From Agaribacillus aureus (lineage in GTDB: Bacteria; Bacteroidota; Bacteroidia; Cytophagales; Cyclobacteriaceae), in contig JAUJEB010000001.1 in the NCBI GenBank assembly GCA_030442055.1, positions 992,001-1,056,000 of the forward strand: 64,000 bases of DNA, in the 5' to 3' direction. Positions within the stretch are counted from its first letter, which is position 1. Each line of letters opens with the position of its first letter. The position numbers and the translations under genes were made by a program. Positions 38,438 to 47,788 of the stretch are shown piece by piece. The notes beneath the pieces were generated by a model. It saw only the letters and a list, made by a program, of their open reading frames with translations, did no database searches and was not told the DNA's origin.

Positions 38438-38456
38438 TACTTTGCAACACAAAGTA
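38438..38456. promoter_or_regulatory. 19-bp dyad operator, copy 2
   Basis: TACTTTG-CAACA-CAAAGTA with the same flanking ACTTTTAAAAT as copy 1; only the middle of the spacer differs. It lies 23 bp before the ATG at 38480 and immediately follows the regulator gene. Confidence 0.75.
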
Positions 38457-38479
38457 CTTTTAAAATAAATAACACAATT

Positions 38480-39904
38480 ATGAAAAAAACAGATGTTCTA
38501 TTGCTGATCTCAACCCTTGTTTTTAGCCTGTTATTCTACCAACAGAGCCCAGGGGTAAATTATCTGATTTTCAATCTGGTACTAATCTTAGCCGTAATGG
38601 TCAGGAACCCGTTGATTTTCTCTAGTCCATATGCCGTTTATGCGGCACTTGGGGCCGTCATTTCCGCCCTGAATATCGTGTGGGTCAACACGACTTTGTC
38701 CCTTGTTATGAACTTTTTGTCGCTGATCGTTTTTGCCGGTATGACATTAAATCCTAAAAGCTCATTTATAGTGGCTTTCATTAATTCTACCTTCTCTTTT
38801 CTGGCGTCTATACTCATTAAAATAGTTGAAAAAATTGATCGAAGCATTTATGGCTCCTCCCAGAAAAGCAGTGGTAAAACCCTATCATGGCTTAAATTCG
38901 TGACTTTCTTTATACCTGTACTTGTTGCCGGTATATTTTTGATGTTATATGCGGCTGCCAACCCGGCTATTGACACTCTTCTGGCCAACTTCAGTCTTGA
39001 TTTTATTTCCTGGAACTGGGTGCGGTTTACCCTGCTGGGATTCTTAATTTTATTCGGTTTTTTCCACCAGTCCCACATTGAATCCTTAACCAGTATCGAC
39101 AACCGGGCGTCAAACATACTGAAACGCAAAAAGCTTCGCCGGAAAACCTTTAACATGCTGGCATTGAAATACGAAATTAAATCCGGCTGGCTCTTATTGT
39201 TGTTGCTAAACCTTTTACTATTTGGCTTCCACATGGTAGACGGCTATTACATACTAGGGCAAAAATTCGAGGGTACCTTGCAATATTCGGAATACCTGCA
39301 CCAGGGCGTCAATACCCTGATCACCTCTATCGTGCTGGCCATTCTGGTCATCCTTTATTATTTCAGGGCCAACATCAATTTCCACAAGCATAATAAAAAA
39401 GTCAAAAACCTGGCCTACCTGTGGGTTTTTCAAAATACACTCCTGGTGTGCACTACTATTTATAAAAATTTTCAATATGTGGATGAGTATGGTCTCACCT
39501 ATAAAAGAATTGGGGTATACATCTATCTACTGCTGGTTTTCATTGGATTGGTAACTACGCTTATCAAAATAAAAAGCATTAAAAGTAACTGGTACCTGAT
39601 CAGGACCAATAGCTGGATGTTTTATGGCGTCTTTATTATTGCCTCATTTTTTAACTGGGACAAGATCATCACAAAATACAATCTCAGTAAAACAGACAAG
39701 ATAGACACCGTTTACCTCATCAACCTGACCAACAAGAATTTACCTGAATTGATCACAATGAAAAATAAAGGCACAGTTTATCTAAACGACAGAGAAAAAA
39801 GCCTTATCATCCGGAAAAAACAGCTTTTCCTCGAAAAAATGGAAAAAAAGCAATGGCCCTCCTGGAATTATCAAGATCAAATTATTCACAATGAAATAAG
39901 ATAG
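38480..39904 (+). CDS. DUF4173/DUF4153-like polytopic membrane protein
   Basis: 474 residues with a strongly hydrophobic N-terminal two thirds (about 10-12 membrane helices) and a mostly soluble C-terminal tail of about 80 residues (KYNLSKTDKIDTVYLINLTNKNLPELITM...). Overall shape fits DUF4173/DUF4153 membrane proteins. The C-terminal sequence, which reads like a short leucine-containing repeat, may be periplasmic. First gene of a four-gene run (3-bp, 2-bp and overlapping junctions) ending in dgkA. Preceded by operator copy 2. Function unknown. Confidence 0.75.
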   Translation: MKKTDVLLLISTLVFSLLFYQQSPGVNYLIFNLVLILAVMVRNPLIFSSPYAVYAALGAVISALNIVWVNTTLSLVMNFLSLIVFAGMTLNPKSSFIVAFINSTFSFLASILIKIVEKIDRSIYGSSQKSSGKTLSWLKFVTFFIPVLVAGIFLMLYAAANPAIDTLLANFSLDFISWNWVRFTLLGFLILFGFFHQSHIESLTSIDNRASNILKRKKLRRKTFNMLALKYEIKSGWLLLLLLNLLLFGFHMVDGYYILGQKFEGTLQYSEYLHQGVNTLITSIVLAILVILYYFRANINFHKHNKKVKNLAYLWVFQNTLLVCTTIYKNFQYVDEYGLTYKRIGVYIYLLLVFIGLVTTLIKIKSIKSNWYLIRTNSWMFYGVFIIASFFNWDKIITKYNLSKTDKIDTVYLINLTNKNLPELITMKNKGTVYLNDREKSLIIRKKQLFLEKMEKKQWPSWNYQDQIIHNEIR

Positions 39905-39907
39905 GTT

Positions 39908-40366
39908 ATGAACAATCAATTGAAATTATCTGATTTTGGAGGAAAAATCTTGGGCAATGCCATCTTACTGGGGCCGATTGCCATGGTTTTATTTCTTGTA
40001 GTGCTTTTTATACTTAACGCAGAAGTCAATTGGTCTCCGAAAGACTGGTGGGCCATACTATTTTTTGGCAGCCTTCTCTGCATTTTCATCAGTTTTGGTG
40101 CCTCTATCTTCATATATGGTACCTTGGTATTACTGGCGCTACGCAAGCAAGGTACAGCTCTCGATCATTTTACACGGTTTCTGCCTGTCTTAATCGTTAT
40201 TTTTCCTCTGGCCAGCAGTGCCATGCTCTTTAGTCTTGACGGCTACAGTCCATTCCCCTTAGCTATCGTGATCAGCGCTTATCTGACATCGGTCCTCGGG
40301 TGGTATTGGTTGTCGCGCAGTATTGCTAAAAAACAAAGTCACTTTAATTTACCAACAAATCAATAA
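39908..40366 (+). CDS. Small membrane protein
   Basis: 152 residues with four hydrophobic segments (around 15-38, 50-72, 95-115, 120-138). Starts 3 bp after the stop of the preceding gene and ends 2 bp before the next. No recognisable motif; the C-terminus is mildly basic. Confidence 0.7.
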   Translation: MNNQLKLSDFGGKILGNAILLGPIAMVLFLVVLFILNAEVNWSPKDWWAILFFGSLLCIFISFGASIFIYGTLVLLALRKQGTALDHFTRFLPVLIVIFPLASSAMLFSLDGYSPFPLAIVISAYLTSVLGWYWLSRSIAKKQSHFNLPTNQ

Positions 40367-40368
40367 TT

Positions 40369-41049
40369 ATGTATTCAAAAATCAATCATATATCCAAACC
40401 AATTAAAGCACTGATGCTAAGCACATTGCTAAGTTTAATCTTAATGTCTGCCAGGATTTTCATTACCGGAAATATTACCTATATTTTCTTGTCCTGGAAT
40501 TTGTTTCTTGCCTGGGTTCCTCTGGCGTTGGCATTTATGTTGAGAAAGACCTATCATCAGGGCGATCACCCGCTTTCGAAAGTAGTGCTTATGCCACTGT
40601 TCTCCCTTTGGCTGCTATTCTTTCCCAATGCTCCATACCTGGTAACCGACCTTGTACACATCAATTATCATTACGGCGCCAGGTATTGGTTTGACCTTGT
40701 TCTGATTTATTTGTTTGCTTTCTCAGGGCTTAGTACCGGCATGCTCTCCCTATATTGGGTACATCAGGTAATCAAGGAAATGTTTAGTCCGATCTGGGGT
40801 TGGCTTGCGGTCGCGGGCAGTAGTCTCCTGGCAGGATATGGTGTCTATTTAGGCAGGATTTTACGTTGGAATAGCTGGGATTTATTTACACACCCATTAC
40901 AGGTGCTAAAAGATAGTACCTTACAAATTCATGATCACACCGCCCAGGCCATTACTCTGGTATTTGGATTACTTTTGTTTTCTATTTATTTTCTTTTCAT
41001 AAGCCTCCTACAATATAAATATGAACCTTATGGCCAGATTCAGCATTAA
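40369..41049 (+). CDS. DUF1361 membrane protein
   Basis: 226-residue membrane protein of the DUF1361 type: conserved LWLLFFPNAPYLVTDLVH core around residues 80-97, then further hydrophobic segments and GRILRWNSWDLFTHP around 160-175. About five to six membrane helices. The final 29 bp overlap the dgkA reading frame, indicating tight coupling. Function unknown; the context points to an envelope or lipid role. Confidence 0.85.
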   Translation: MYSKINHISKPIKALMLSTLLSLILMSARIFITGNITYIFLSWNLFLAWVPLALAFMLRKTYHQGDHPLSKVVLMPLFSLWLLFFPNAPYLVTDLVHINYHYGARYWFDLVLIYLFAFSGLSTGMLSLYWVHQVIKEMFSPIWGWLAVAGSSLLAGYGVYLGRILRWNSWDLFTHPLQVLKDSTLQIHDHTAQAITLVFGLLLFSIYFLFISLLQYKYEPYGQIQH

Positions 41050-41404
41050 TTTTGGCAAAAGCCTGCAAAGCTTCAAGTATGCCTTCAAGGGCCTGCTTGA
41101 AGTATTTAAAAACGAAAATAATTTCCGGTTTCACCTGCTCGCCACTTCGATTACAGTAGGAATGGGATTTTACTTTTCTGTTACGACAACAGAATGGCTA
41201 TTTATTATTGTGTTTATCGGCATGGTAACGATGGCCGAGGTTTTTAACACCGCCATGGAAAAAATGGTCGACTGGCAATCACCGGATCCAAATCCCCAGG
41301 CAGGTAAAATTAAAGACGTGGCCGCCGCCGCGGTATTGTTAGCCTCCGGCGCCGCATTTGTCGGAGGTATACTGATTTTTTACAAGTATTTCATGTGCTT
41401 ATAA
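41021..41404 (+). CDS. dgkA: Diacylglycerol kinase (DgkA family)
   Basis: 127-residue prokaryotic DAGK family protein with three predicted membrane helices, phosphorylating diacylglycerol (or undecaprenol in some Gram-positive relatives). The hallmark is the EVFNTAMEKMVD motif near residues 69-80, matching the E-x-x-NTAIE catalytic segment; the earlier NFRFHLLA helix is typical. A start at codon 4 (MARFSI) is equally likely. Overlaps the end of the DUF1361 gene. Last gene of the four-gene operon. Confidence 0.9.
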   Translation: MNLMARFSINFGKSLQSFKYAFKGLLEVFKNENNFRFHLLATSITVGMGFYFSVTTTEWLFIIVFIGMVTMAEVFNTAMEKMVDWQSPDPNPQAGKIKDVAAAAVLLASGAAFVGGILIFYKYFMCL

Positions 41405-41405
41405 T

Positions 41406-41456
41406 TCATTTTCATTGGTCACATGGAACCGCGCATATTACAATCATTCCTTTACG
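41406..41456. repeat. Copy 2 of the degenerate GGTCACATGGAACC element
   Basis: Starts just after dgkA; exact 14-mer at 41417-41430, then CATATT and a T-rich TTACG tail as at 24796-24848. It lies 48-98 bp before the ferritin-like gene. Confidence 0.45.
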
Positions 41457-41503
41457 AGTCGATTACGTCATGCTTGGTTTCATGGCATTAATTAATTAAA
41501 ATT

Positions 41504-42250
41504 ATGAACGATTTTAAAAGCTGGTATTATTATTTTCTGGGTAATGCCGATCACTTTGATCATATAAATTTTCACAGTATCGCAGGTTTGGGGAAAGCAG
41601 AAAAAAAGCTTATCACTTCGTCTATCCAACAATTTCAAAAAGGCGAAAACTCCGAAGGGAAACACCTGCTCAATCACGCCAAAAGGTACTATGAACCCGC
41701 CTATGTTGATACCATAAAATTATTTATCAGGGAGGAACAAACCCATGCTTTGTTATTGGGAAGGTTTATGGAAATAGCCCACATCCCTAAAATTAAAAAG
41801 CACTGGTTGGATAGTGCTTTTAGAAAAATCAGAAATATGATGGGATTGGAGCTATCTATAACAGTGCTGGTTACCGCAGAAATAGTGGCTGCCTCCTATT
41901 ATTCCGGCTTAAAAAAAGCCACCTCATCAGGGTTGTTGAAACAAATTTGTAATCGCATCATGAAAGATGAAGATAAACACCTTGAATTCCAGGCATATAC
42001 TTTAGCACATATCAATAAAAACAGCTCAGAGGGCCTTAAGCAGTTAAAATTACTGGGGCATAGGCTATTTCTTGCGGGGACACTTTTGCTGGTCTGGTAT
42101 TATCATGGAAAAGTCTTAAAGGCTGGAAAATATCGATTCGACACTTTTACGCAACATTGTTTTAAAACCTTCGAACGGGTTTATGCATTAAAAGCCAGTT
42201 ATGGCCGGGCTTTGGTAAAGCAAGGTCAGGGCAAAATAGCTGTCACCTGA
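41504..42250 (+). CDS. Ferritin-like domain protein
   Basis: 248 residues. The central helices carry carboxylate/histidine motifs typical of ferritin-like di-iron proteins: REEQTHALLLGRF near residues 75-87 and KDEDKHLEFQ near 152-161, together with a further Glu in the ELSITVLVTAEIVAA helix. The family includes ferritins, oxidases and DUF-type proteins; the exact one cannot be named. A hydrophobic helix around 190-207 (LFLAGTLLLVWYY) may hold it at the membrane. Followed by a clear terminator. Confidence 0.7.
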   Translation: MNDFKSWYYYFLGNADHFDHINFHSIAGLGKAEKKLITSSIQQFQKGENSEGKHLLNHAKRYYEPAYVDTIKLFIREEQTHALLLGRFMEIAHIPKIKKHWLDSAFRKIRNMMGLELSITVLVTAEIVAASYYSGLKKATSSGLLKQICNRIMKDEDKHLEFQAYTLAHINKNSSEGLKQLKLLGHRLFLAGTLLLVWYYHGKVLKAGKYRFDTFTQHCFKTFERVYALKASYGRALVKQGQGKIAVT

Positions 42251-42276
42251 TATTTTTTATTTTTTAAGTACTATCT

Positions 42277-42306
42277 GGTCGCTATAGTTTTATAGCGGCC
42301 TTTTTT
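42277..42306 (+). terminator. Rho-independent terminator after the ferritin-like gene
   Basis: Ten-base stem GGTCGCTATA / TATAGCGGCC (one G-T pair) with a four-base loop, followed by six T. Confidence 0.85.
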
Positions 42307-42471
42307 ATGGTACATCCAAGTCCGGCCAGGTCAATTTCCCTGTTTTCAACTTTCAAGACAAAATTGATAATTTCTCTATTTTAAAATATTTATTACACCG
42401 GGATTAATTCCGGACCATTTAATTGATCAGGTTTCAAAAAATCTTCGTTATTTGAGAAAGCATTGATCACA

Positions 42472-44505
42472 ATGACCATGGTAAAAAAAATTTTATTCCG
42501 TGGGCTTTTGATAGCCATCGTAGCCAGTATCGGATGGGCAATTTACACCTTTCTGTTTCTTCCCGACCAGGGACTGCGACCAATCTATCTGGTTCCTGGC
42601 AATGCCGTCTACATCATTGAAACCGAAGAGCCTGTCAGCAACTGGGAAGCCATCAGCCAAAGCGAGGTTTGGGCCCATTTACAAAGTAATGATTACATTG
42701 CCGACCTCACCTCCAATGCTAATAGTCTTGACACGCTTTTTAAGCATAATAAAATGCTCTTCAAGCTTTTAGGATCCAGGTCGCTGGTCATTTCCGCCCA
42801 CATGTATAAACGCGATGACTACGACTTTTTGTTTGTGGTTGATTTGCAAAAAGTCAGCAAGCTAACACAGTTAAAAGACTATCTAAGCGCCGTTCTTAGT
42901 AATAACTACAAAGTCAGCAGAAGAACCTACCACAACAGGGAAATCATCGAATTGTATGACAAGGAGAGCCGGGAGACGATCTATATGGCCTTTGTGGAAA
43001 ATTTGCTGGCGGTTTCCTATACCCATCTGCTGATTGAAGCCGCCATTGACGAAGTAGCCGAACCCGTTATCGGGCGAGATCTTCATTTTATTGAAATCAA
43101 TAAGAAGGTGGATCAGGACGAAATGTTCCGGCTATTTTTCCAATACAAGTATCTGGACGATTATCTGGGTATTTATATGGAAGATATCAATGAATATGTA
43201 AAGTCATTAAGTGAAACCTTGCTATTTTCCGGCTTTACCTTTGAGCTGGATGCCAACAACCTTTTGATAGCCAATGGTCATACGAATATCAAAGAGGATT
43301 CCTTGTCATACCTGCACGTTTTACAGGCGTCCGGTAAAGGTAAAATATCCATCCCCGAAATCGCCCCACAAAGGACGGCTTTCTATTTCAGCCTGGGGTT
43401 TGACAGTTTCGGGGAATTTTATGAGAACCTGGAAACATTACAAAAAAAGAATCCGGTGGCATTTGAAGGCTATTCCGAAAACTATCAAAAAATCGAAAAG
43501 CTGCTAAAAATCGATATCAGAAAACATTTCATTAGCTGGATAGATGACGAAATCGCTTTTTTGCAAATGCAAAACTCCGGGTTGGGCACAAAAAATGAAT
43601 TTGCCCTGGTGCTAAAGGCCAGGGATGGTGATGAGGCCCTGGAAAACCTAAACATCATTCTCAAACAAATCAGGAAAAAGACGCCGGTAAAGTTCAAGCA
43701 GGTCACTTATAAAGGCTACCCTATCAACTTTATGTCTATAAAGGGATTCTTCAAATTGCTATTGGGTAAATTTTTCGACGACCTTGAAAAGCCTTATTTT
43801 TCAGTCATTGACGACTATGTTGTTTTCAGCAACCACCCACAGACCATTAAAAATATTATTAACGATTACAATCTTGAGAACACCTTATCCCGGTCAGTGG
43901 ATTTTAAAAGTTTTAAGGATCAATTCGATAATAAATCCAATCTTTTCGCCTACATCAACACCCCGGTACTGCACGGCAACCTCAAGTCCTGGGTAAATAA
44001 CGAAACCAGTACAAATCTGGATAGAAACAAAAGGTTTATCACCTGTTTTTCGCAGATGGGTTTCCAGTTGGTGCCGTCGGGTAATATGTTTGAAAGTAAA
44101 CTATTAATCCAATACCAGGATCCGCAGCAATTGGAGCAAAAAATTCAATTTGCTCAAAAACCGGAACAATTGATGCTAGAATCCTTTGGTAAAATACTGG
44201 AAGAACCAGCTGATTTTAACCTGTCAAACCAGGTATTGTTAAACATGGTCGAGGAGGAGGAATTAATAAAAGCGGAAGAAATCAGCCCGGAAGATTTGGA
44301 CAGCAAAACTTTCAAAGAATACTACGACAGTGGAGAGCTAAAAATTGAAGTTCCACTAAAAGACGGCATGAAACACGGAACCTATCGCGAGTATCATGCC
44401 AATGGAAACATAAAGCTAAAGGGCAAATACAGGCGAGACAGACAGGTTGGCATTTGGAAGGCTTACGATGAAAATGGTAATACCATTGAAAGAAAACGAT
44501 TGTAA
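42472..44505 (+). CDS. DUF3352-like membrane-anchored protein with a C-terminal MORN-type repeat
   Basis: 677 residues from the ATG at 42472 (the next, at 42478, is also possible). A single N-terminal hydrophobic helix (KILFRGLLIAIVASIGWAIYTF) is followed by a large soluble region with DUF3352-like features and no catalytic residues that stand out. The last 55 residues contain MORN_2/toxin-like repeats (SGELKIEVPLKDGMKHGTYREYHANGNIKLKGKYRRDRQVGIWKAYDENGNT), which usually sit on the cell surface or in effector-like proteins. Predicted periplasmic or outer-face protein; role unknown. Confidence 0.65.
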   Translation: MTMVKKILFRGLLIAIVASIGWAIYTFLFLPDQGLRPIYLVPGNAVYIIETEEPVSNWEAISQSEVWAHLQSNDYIADLTSNANSLDTLFKHNKMLFKLLGSRSLVISAHMYKRDDYDFLFVVDLQKVSKLTQLKDYLSAVLSNNYKVSRRTYHNREIIELYDKESRETIYMAFVENLLAVSYTHLLIEAAIDEVAEPVIGRDLHFIEINKKVDQDEMFRLFFQYKYLDDYLGIYMEDINEYVKSLSETLLFSGFTFELDANNLLIANGHTNIKEDSLSYLHVLQASGKGKISIPEIAPQRTAFYFSLGFDSFGEFYENLETLQKKNPVAFEGYSENYQKIEKLLKIDIRKHFISWIDDEIAFLQMQNSGLGTKNEFALVLKARDGDEALENLNIILKQIRKKTPVKFKQVTYKGYPINFMSIKGFFKLLLGKFFDDLEKPYFSVIDDYVVFSNHPQTIKNIINDYNLENTLSRSVDFKSFKDQFDNKSNLFAYINTPVLHGNLKSWVNNETSTNLDRNKRFITCFSQMGFQLVPSGNMFESKLLIQYQDPQQLEQKIQFAQKPEQLMLESFGKILEEPADFNLSNQVLLNMVEEEELIKAEEISPEDLDSKTFKEYYDSGELKIEVPLKDGMKHGTYREYHANGNIKLKGKYRRDRQVGIWKAYDENGNTIERKRL

Positions 44506-44616
44506 AGCTATCCTTCTCTTCCTTTCATGCTCATTTGCCCTGTAAATTGTTTAACTTCACATAATAAAGCTGCCGCCTGGGGCTTTAAGGCTTATGTACC
44601 TAAAACAAAATCGACT

Positions 44617-44997
44617 ATGAAAAACATTTTTGTCATCGCGCTTTTTTCCTGTCTGTTGGCAATCGAGGGCCAGGCCCAGGAAACGAAAGATACTACTAAT
44701 GACACCTGGTTTGTTTGGATAGATGCCACGGCACAATCCGACGGGCAAACTTCCAGAATCGTAAGCAACGAACCTTTTAAAATCACCTGTTGTGTAAAAT
44801 CGCCCAAATACCGTAAACTTTTAAAAAGAGCCGAAAAGTGGATCCAGAAAAATGTCGATGAAAATTATCGCGGGGAGTCTCCACTGGGCAAAATTCAGGA
44901 TGCCGATCTGGCCTTGACCATGATTAAAGAAGCTACTGAGCAAAATACCCCGGGGACAAAACTAATTAGGGTAGACTATAAAGAAAAATGTAATTAG
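44617..44997 (+). CDS. Small secreted hypothetical protein
   Basis: 126 residues from the ATG at 44617: signal peptide ending IEGQAQ (about 18). The rest is a soluble mostly charged domain with one Cys pair in FKITCCVKSPK and another Cys at the end. An upstream ATG at 44527 in frame would place the signal sequence 30 residues in, so the later start is preferred. Not assigned to a family. Confidence 0.6.
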   Translation: MKNIFVIALFSCLLAIEGQAQETKDTTNDTWFVWIDATAQSDGQTSRIVSNEPFKITCCVKSPKYRKLLKRAEKWIQKNVDENYRGESPLGKIQDADLALTMIKEATEQNTPGTKLIRVDYKEKCN

Positions 44998-45146
44998 TCG
45001 TTCTGCGAAGGGGCGGTTAAGCGTTGCCCTCCGGTTTAACCAGCACTTTCATCCGGTAAAATCAGCGATGAAATCGGACAAAATTCGTTAAATTCCTGCC
45101 TTAGATAACTGCACCACTCCTTATAGTCCAATAATAAATTGATACC

Positions 45147-46556
45147 ATGCACAAAAAAATCCTCCTGCTAGTAGCCTTTTTTCTTACCTATCATACTTTA
45201 CCTGCTCAAAATGAAGAAATTCTTGGTGACTGGTATGGGATAGGAGATGTTAACGGTACTAAATTGAGGATCGTCTTTCACATCGATGAGGATGATGGCC
45301 GTCTGCAAGCAACCATGGATAGTCCGGACCAAAACGCTTTTGGCATTAAAACAGATACTGTTACCTTTTCAAACAATAAATTAACCATCAAAGTAAACAG
45401 TATTCTTCTTACCTATCAGGGTGAACTAAACAGTCAGCAGGAAATTCAGGGTAAAATTCTTCAGCGGGGTATTTTCAATATACCTGTTACCCTGGGAAGG
45501 AAACCATTGGAGGCCGTGATACCGGAACGTCCACAAGAGCCAAAGCCACCATTTGACTACCAGGTAGAAGCGGTAAATTTCCAAAACCAGAAAGTTGGGC
45601 ATAGTCTGGCCGGCACATTAACCATCCCCGATACGCTGGGACAATACCCAGCGGTTGTATTAATCAGCGGATCCGGGCCGCAGAACAGAGACGAAGAGAT
45701 TAATGGCCATAAACCGTTTTGGGTCATCGCTGATTACCTGACCCGAAGAGGTATGGCAGTATTGCGATACGATGACAGAGGAATAGGTCAGTCTACCGGG
45801 AGTTTTCAGGAAGCCACCACCTTCGATTTTGCCAATGATGTCTCGGCGGCAGTTGCTTACCTGAAAAGCAGAAAAGATATCAAAAAACAAAAAATAGGAT
45901 TGATCGGCCACAGTGAAGGTGGTATGATTGCACCTGTGGTCGCCGCCACGGACAAGACGATCGATTTTATCGTTCTGCTGGCTGGTGTCGGTACTACCGG
46001 AAGAGAAGTATATGAAGCCCAGACAGTGCTTATCGCCAATGCAAAGGGTATCCCGCCGGCATTTGTGCAAAAAACCAGTAACGATATCAAAGTCATTATC
46101 GACGCGGTTGTAAACTACGAAAACCCCGAAGAATCGGCAGAGGTGATCAGTGATTTTATCAATAGTGAACTGGATCTTTTGCCACCGGAACATGTAAAGT
46201 CCATTGGTGGCCGGGAGGCTAAAATCAAGGAAAACCTAAGCATCTACAACAACAAATGGATGCGTACATTTCTCAGATTTAATCCTGCGGATTATCTGGT
46301 TCAGGTAAAATGCCCCGTGTTGGCACTTAACGGCACTCTGGATTTGCAGGTACCCTACGACGAAAACCTGGAGGCCATAAAAAATGCCCTTGAGGCCGGC
46401 GGCAACAAGCACTATAAAGTCATACCAATGGAGGGGTTAAATCACCTGTTCCAACATGCCAAAAAGGGTCTCCCCAAAGAATACGGTAACATCACTGAAA
46501 CCTTCGCCCCTGAAGCACTCACTATCATCGGGGACTGGATTAGGGAACAGGAATAA
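45147..46556 (+). CDS. Secreted alpha/beta hydrolase
   Basis: 469 residues: signal peptide (HTLPAQ, about 20), an N-terminal beta-rich domain of about 110 residues, then an alpha/beta hydrolase domain. Nucleophile elbow GHSEGGMIAP (Ser about 255), catalytic Asp in LNGTLDLQVPYDEN, and His in MEGLNHLFQ. Peptidase- or esterase-type activity is likely but not specified. Typical of bacterial secreted hydrolases of the S9/BAAT-like class. Confidence 0.8.
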   Translation: MHKKILLLVAFFLTYHTLPAQNEEILGDWYGIGDVNGTKLRIVFHIDEDDGRLQATMDSPDQNAFGIKTDTVTFSNNKLTIKVNSILLTYQGELNSQQEIQGKILQRGIFNIPVTLGRKPLEAVIPERPQEPKPPFDYQVEAVNFQNQKVGHSLAGTLTIPDTLGQYPAVVLISGSGPQNRDEEINGHKPFWVIADYLTRRGMAVLRYDDRGIGQSTGSFQEATTFDFANDVSAAVAYLKSRKDIKKQKIGLIGHSEGGMIAPVVAATDKTIDFIVLLAGVGTTGREVYEAQTVLIANAKGIPPAFVQKTSNDIKVIIDAVVNYENPEESAEVISDFINSELDLLPPEHVKSIGGREAKIKENLSIYNNKWMRTFLRFNPADYLVQVKCPVLALNGTLDLQVPYDENLEAIKNALEAGGNKHYKVIPMEGLNHLFQHAKKGLPKEYGNITETFAPEALTIIGDWIREQE

Positions 46557-46682
46557 AACCGGTTTGGTATTTGATTCCATTGCTATTAACTCAGATCTCA
46601 TAAAGCCGAATTCCCGGATTTCATTTTTGTGTTTGGACAAGATCGGTCAGGCATCATACACCCTAAGGCACAAGACTAAAAA

Positions 46683-47729
46683 TCAGGTTTTAACCGAAAA
46701 CTTGTACACCGTTTGATGAGAAAAAGTTTCTCCCGGATTTAACAGGGTTGAAGGAAAGCCCGGCTTGTTTGGTGAGTCAGGAAAAAACTGGGTTTCCAGG
46801 CAAAATCCATCTCTTGGTTGATAAACCAGCCCTTCTTTTCCCGGTGCCCCCGAACCCAGATAATCGGCCGTGTAGAACTGAACACCTGGCATGGTAGTCA
46901 ATACCTCCAAGCACCGTCTACTCGCTGGATCGAAAACCTCAGCCGCTTTGATCAGGTCACCGGTTTCGTTATTTAACACAAAATTATGGTCATAGCCACG
47001 GCCCTGGCTCAACTGCGGATAGGAGGCACCGATATCCTTGCCAATCGGTTTCGGACTGGTAAAATCCATTGGCGTTTTCTTTACTTTCAAATATTCGCCA
47101 GTGGGGATTCCTTCCGCAGATTTAGGAGTAAATCTATCTGCGTTAAGCCACAATATATGGTTGGCAATTTCCTGCTTCCGAGATCCTCCAAGATTAAAGT
47201 AGGCGTGGTTGGTAAGATTAACCACAGTGGGTTTGTCGGTTTTTGCCTCAAAATCAATTACCAGGGCATTGTTATCATTTAAGGTATAGCACACAGCCAC
47301 TTCCAGGTTTCCCGGATAACCCTCTTCGCCATCTTCTGAAAAATAGTCAAGCATCAATTGGTTCCCTCGCTTCTCTGCATTCCACACCTTCCTGCCAAAC
47401 CCCGTAGGGCCACCATGAAGGGTATGAATACCGTTATTTCGACTCAGTCTGTATTCCTGGCCATCGATAGCAAACCTTGCTTCAGCAATTCGGTTTGCAT
47501 ATCTTCCTACGATAGCTCCGTGATAATACTGATCCGCCTGATAATCATGAACCGAATTGTATCCCAGGATCACATCCTCAAAACTTCCCTGTTTATCCGG
47601 AACAAAAATTGACACCAGCGCAGCGCCATAATTGGTAACATCGACAGATACCCCCTGATTATTTTTTAGTGTGAAAAGACCAGTTTCTTTTCCATTTATT
47701 TCGGCAATAAAATTCTCTTCCTGAATCAT
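46683..47729 (-). CDS. galM: Aldose 1-epimerase (galactose mutarotase)
   Basis: Interconverts alpha and beta anomers of aldoses, usually galactose, at the head of the Leloir pathway. 348 residues, normal length. Conserved YANRIAEARF region near 77, NLTNHAYFNLGG near 165-176 (catalytic His) and a later GVQFYTADYL with the catalytic-base context; GRGYDHNFVLN is also typical. No other gal gene nearby. Convergent with the hydrolase. Confidence 0.93.
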   Translation of the reverse strand: MIQEENFIAEINGKETGLFTLKNNQGVSVDVTNYGAALVSIFVPDKQGSFEDVILGYNSVHDYQADQYYHGAIVGRYANRIAEARFAIDGQEYRLSRNNGIHTLHGGPTGFGRKVWNAEKRGNQLMLDYFSEDGEEGYPGNLEVAVCYTLNDNNALVIDFEAKTDKPTVVNLTNHAYFNLGGSRKQEIANHILWLNADRFTPKSAEGIPTGEYLKVKKTPMDFTSPKPIGKDIGASYPQLSQGRGYDHNFVLNNETGDLIKAAEVFDPASRRCLEVLTTMPGVQFYTADYLGSGAPGKEGLVYQPRDGFCLETQFFPDSPNKPGFPSTLLNPGETFSHQTVYKFSVKT

Positions 47730-47788
47730 TTAATATAAAACTAAGAACTAAAAACCAAAAACTAAAAATCCGGAGATCAAAAACCAAA

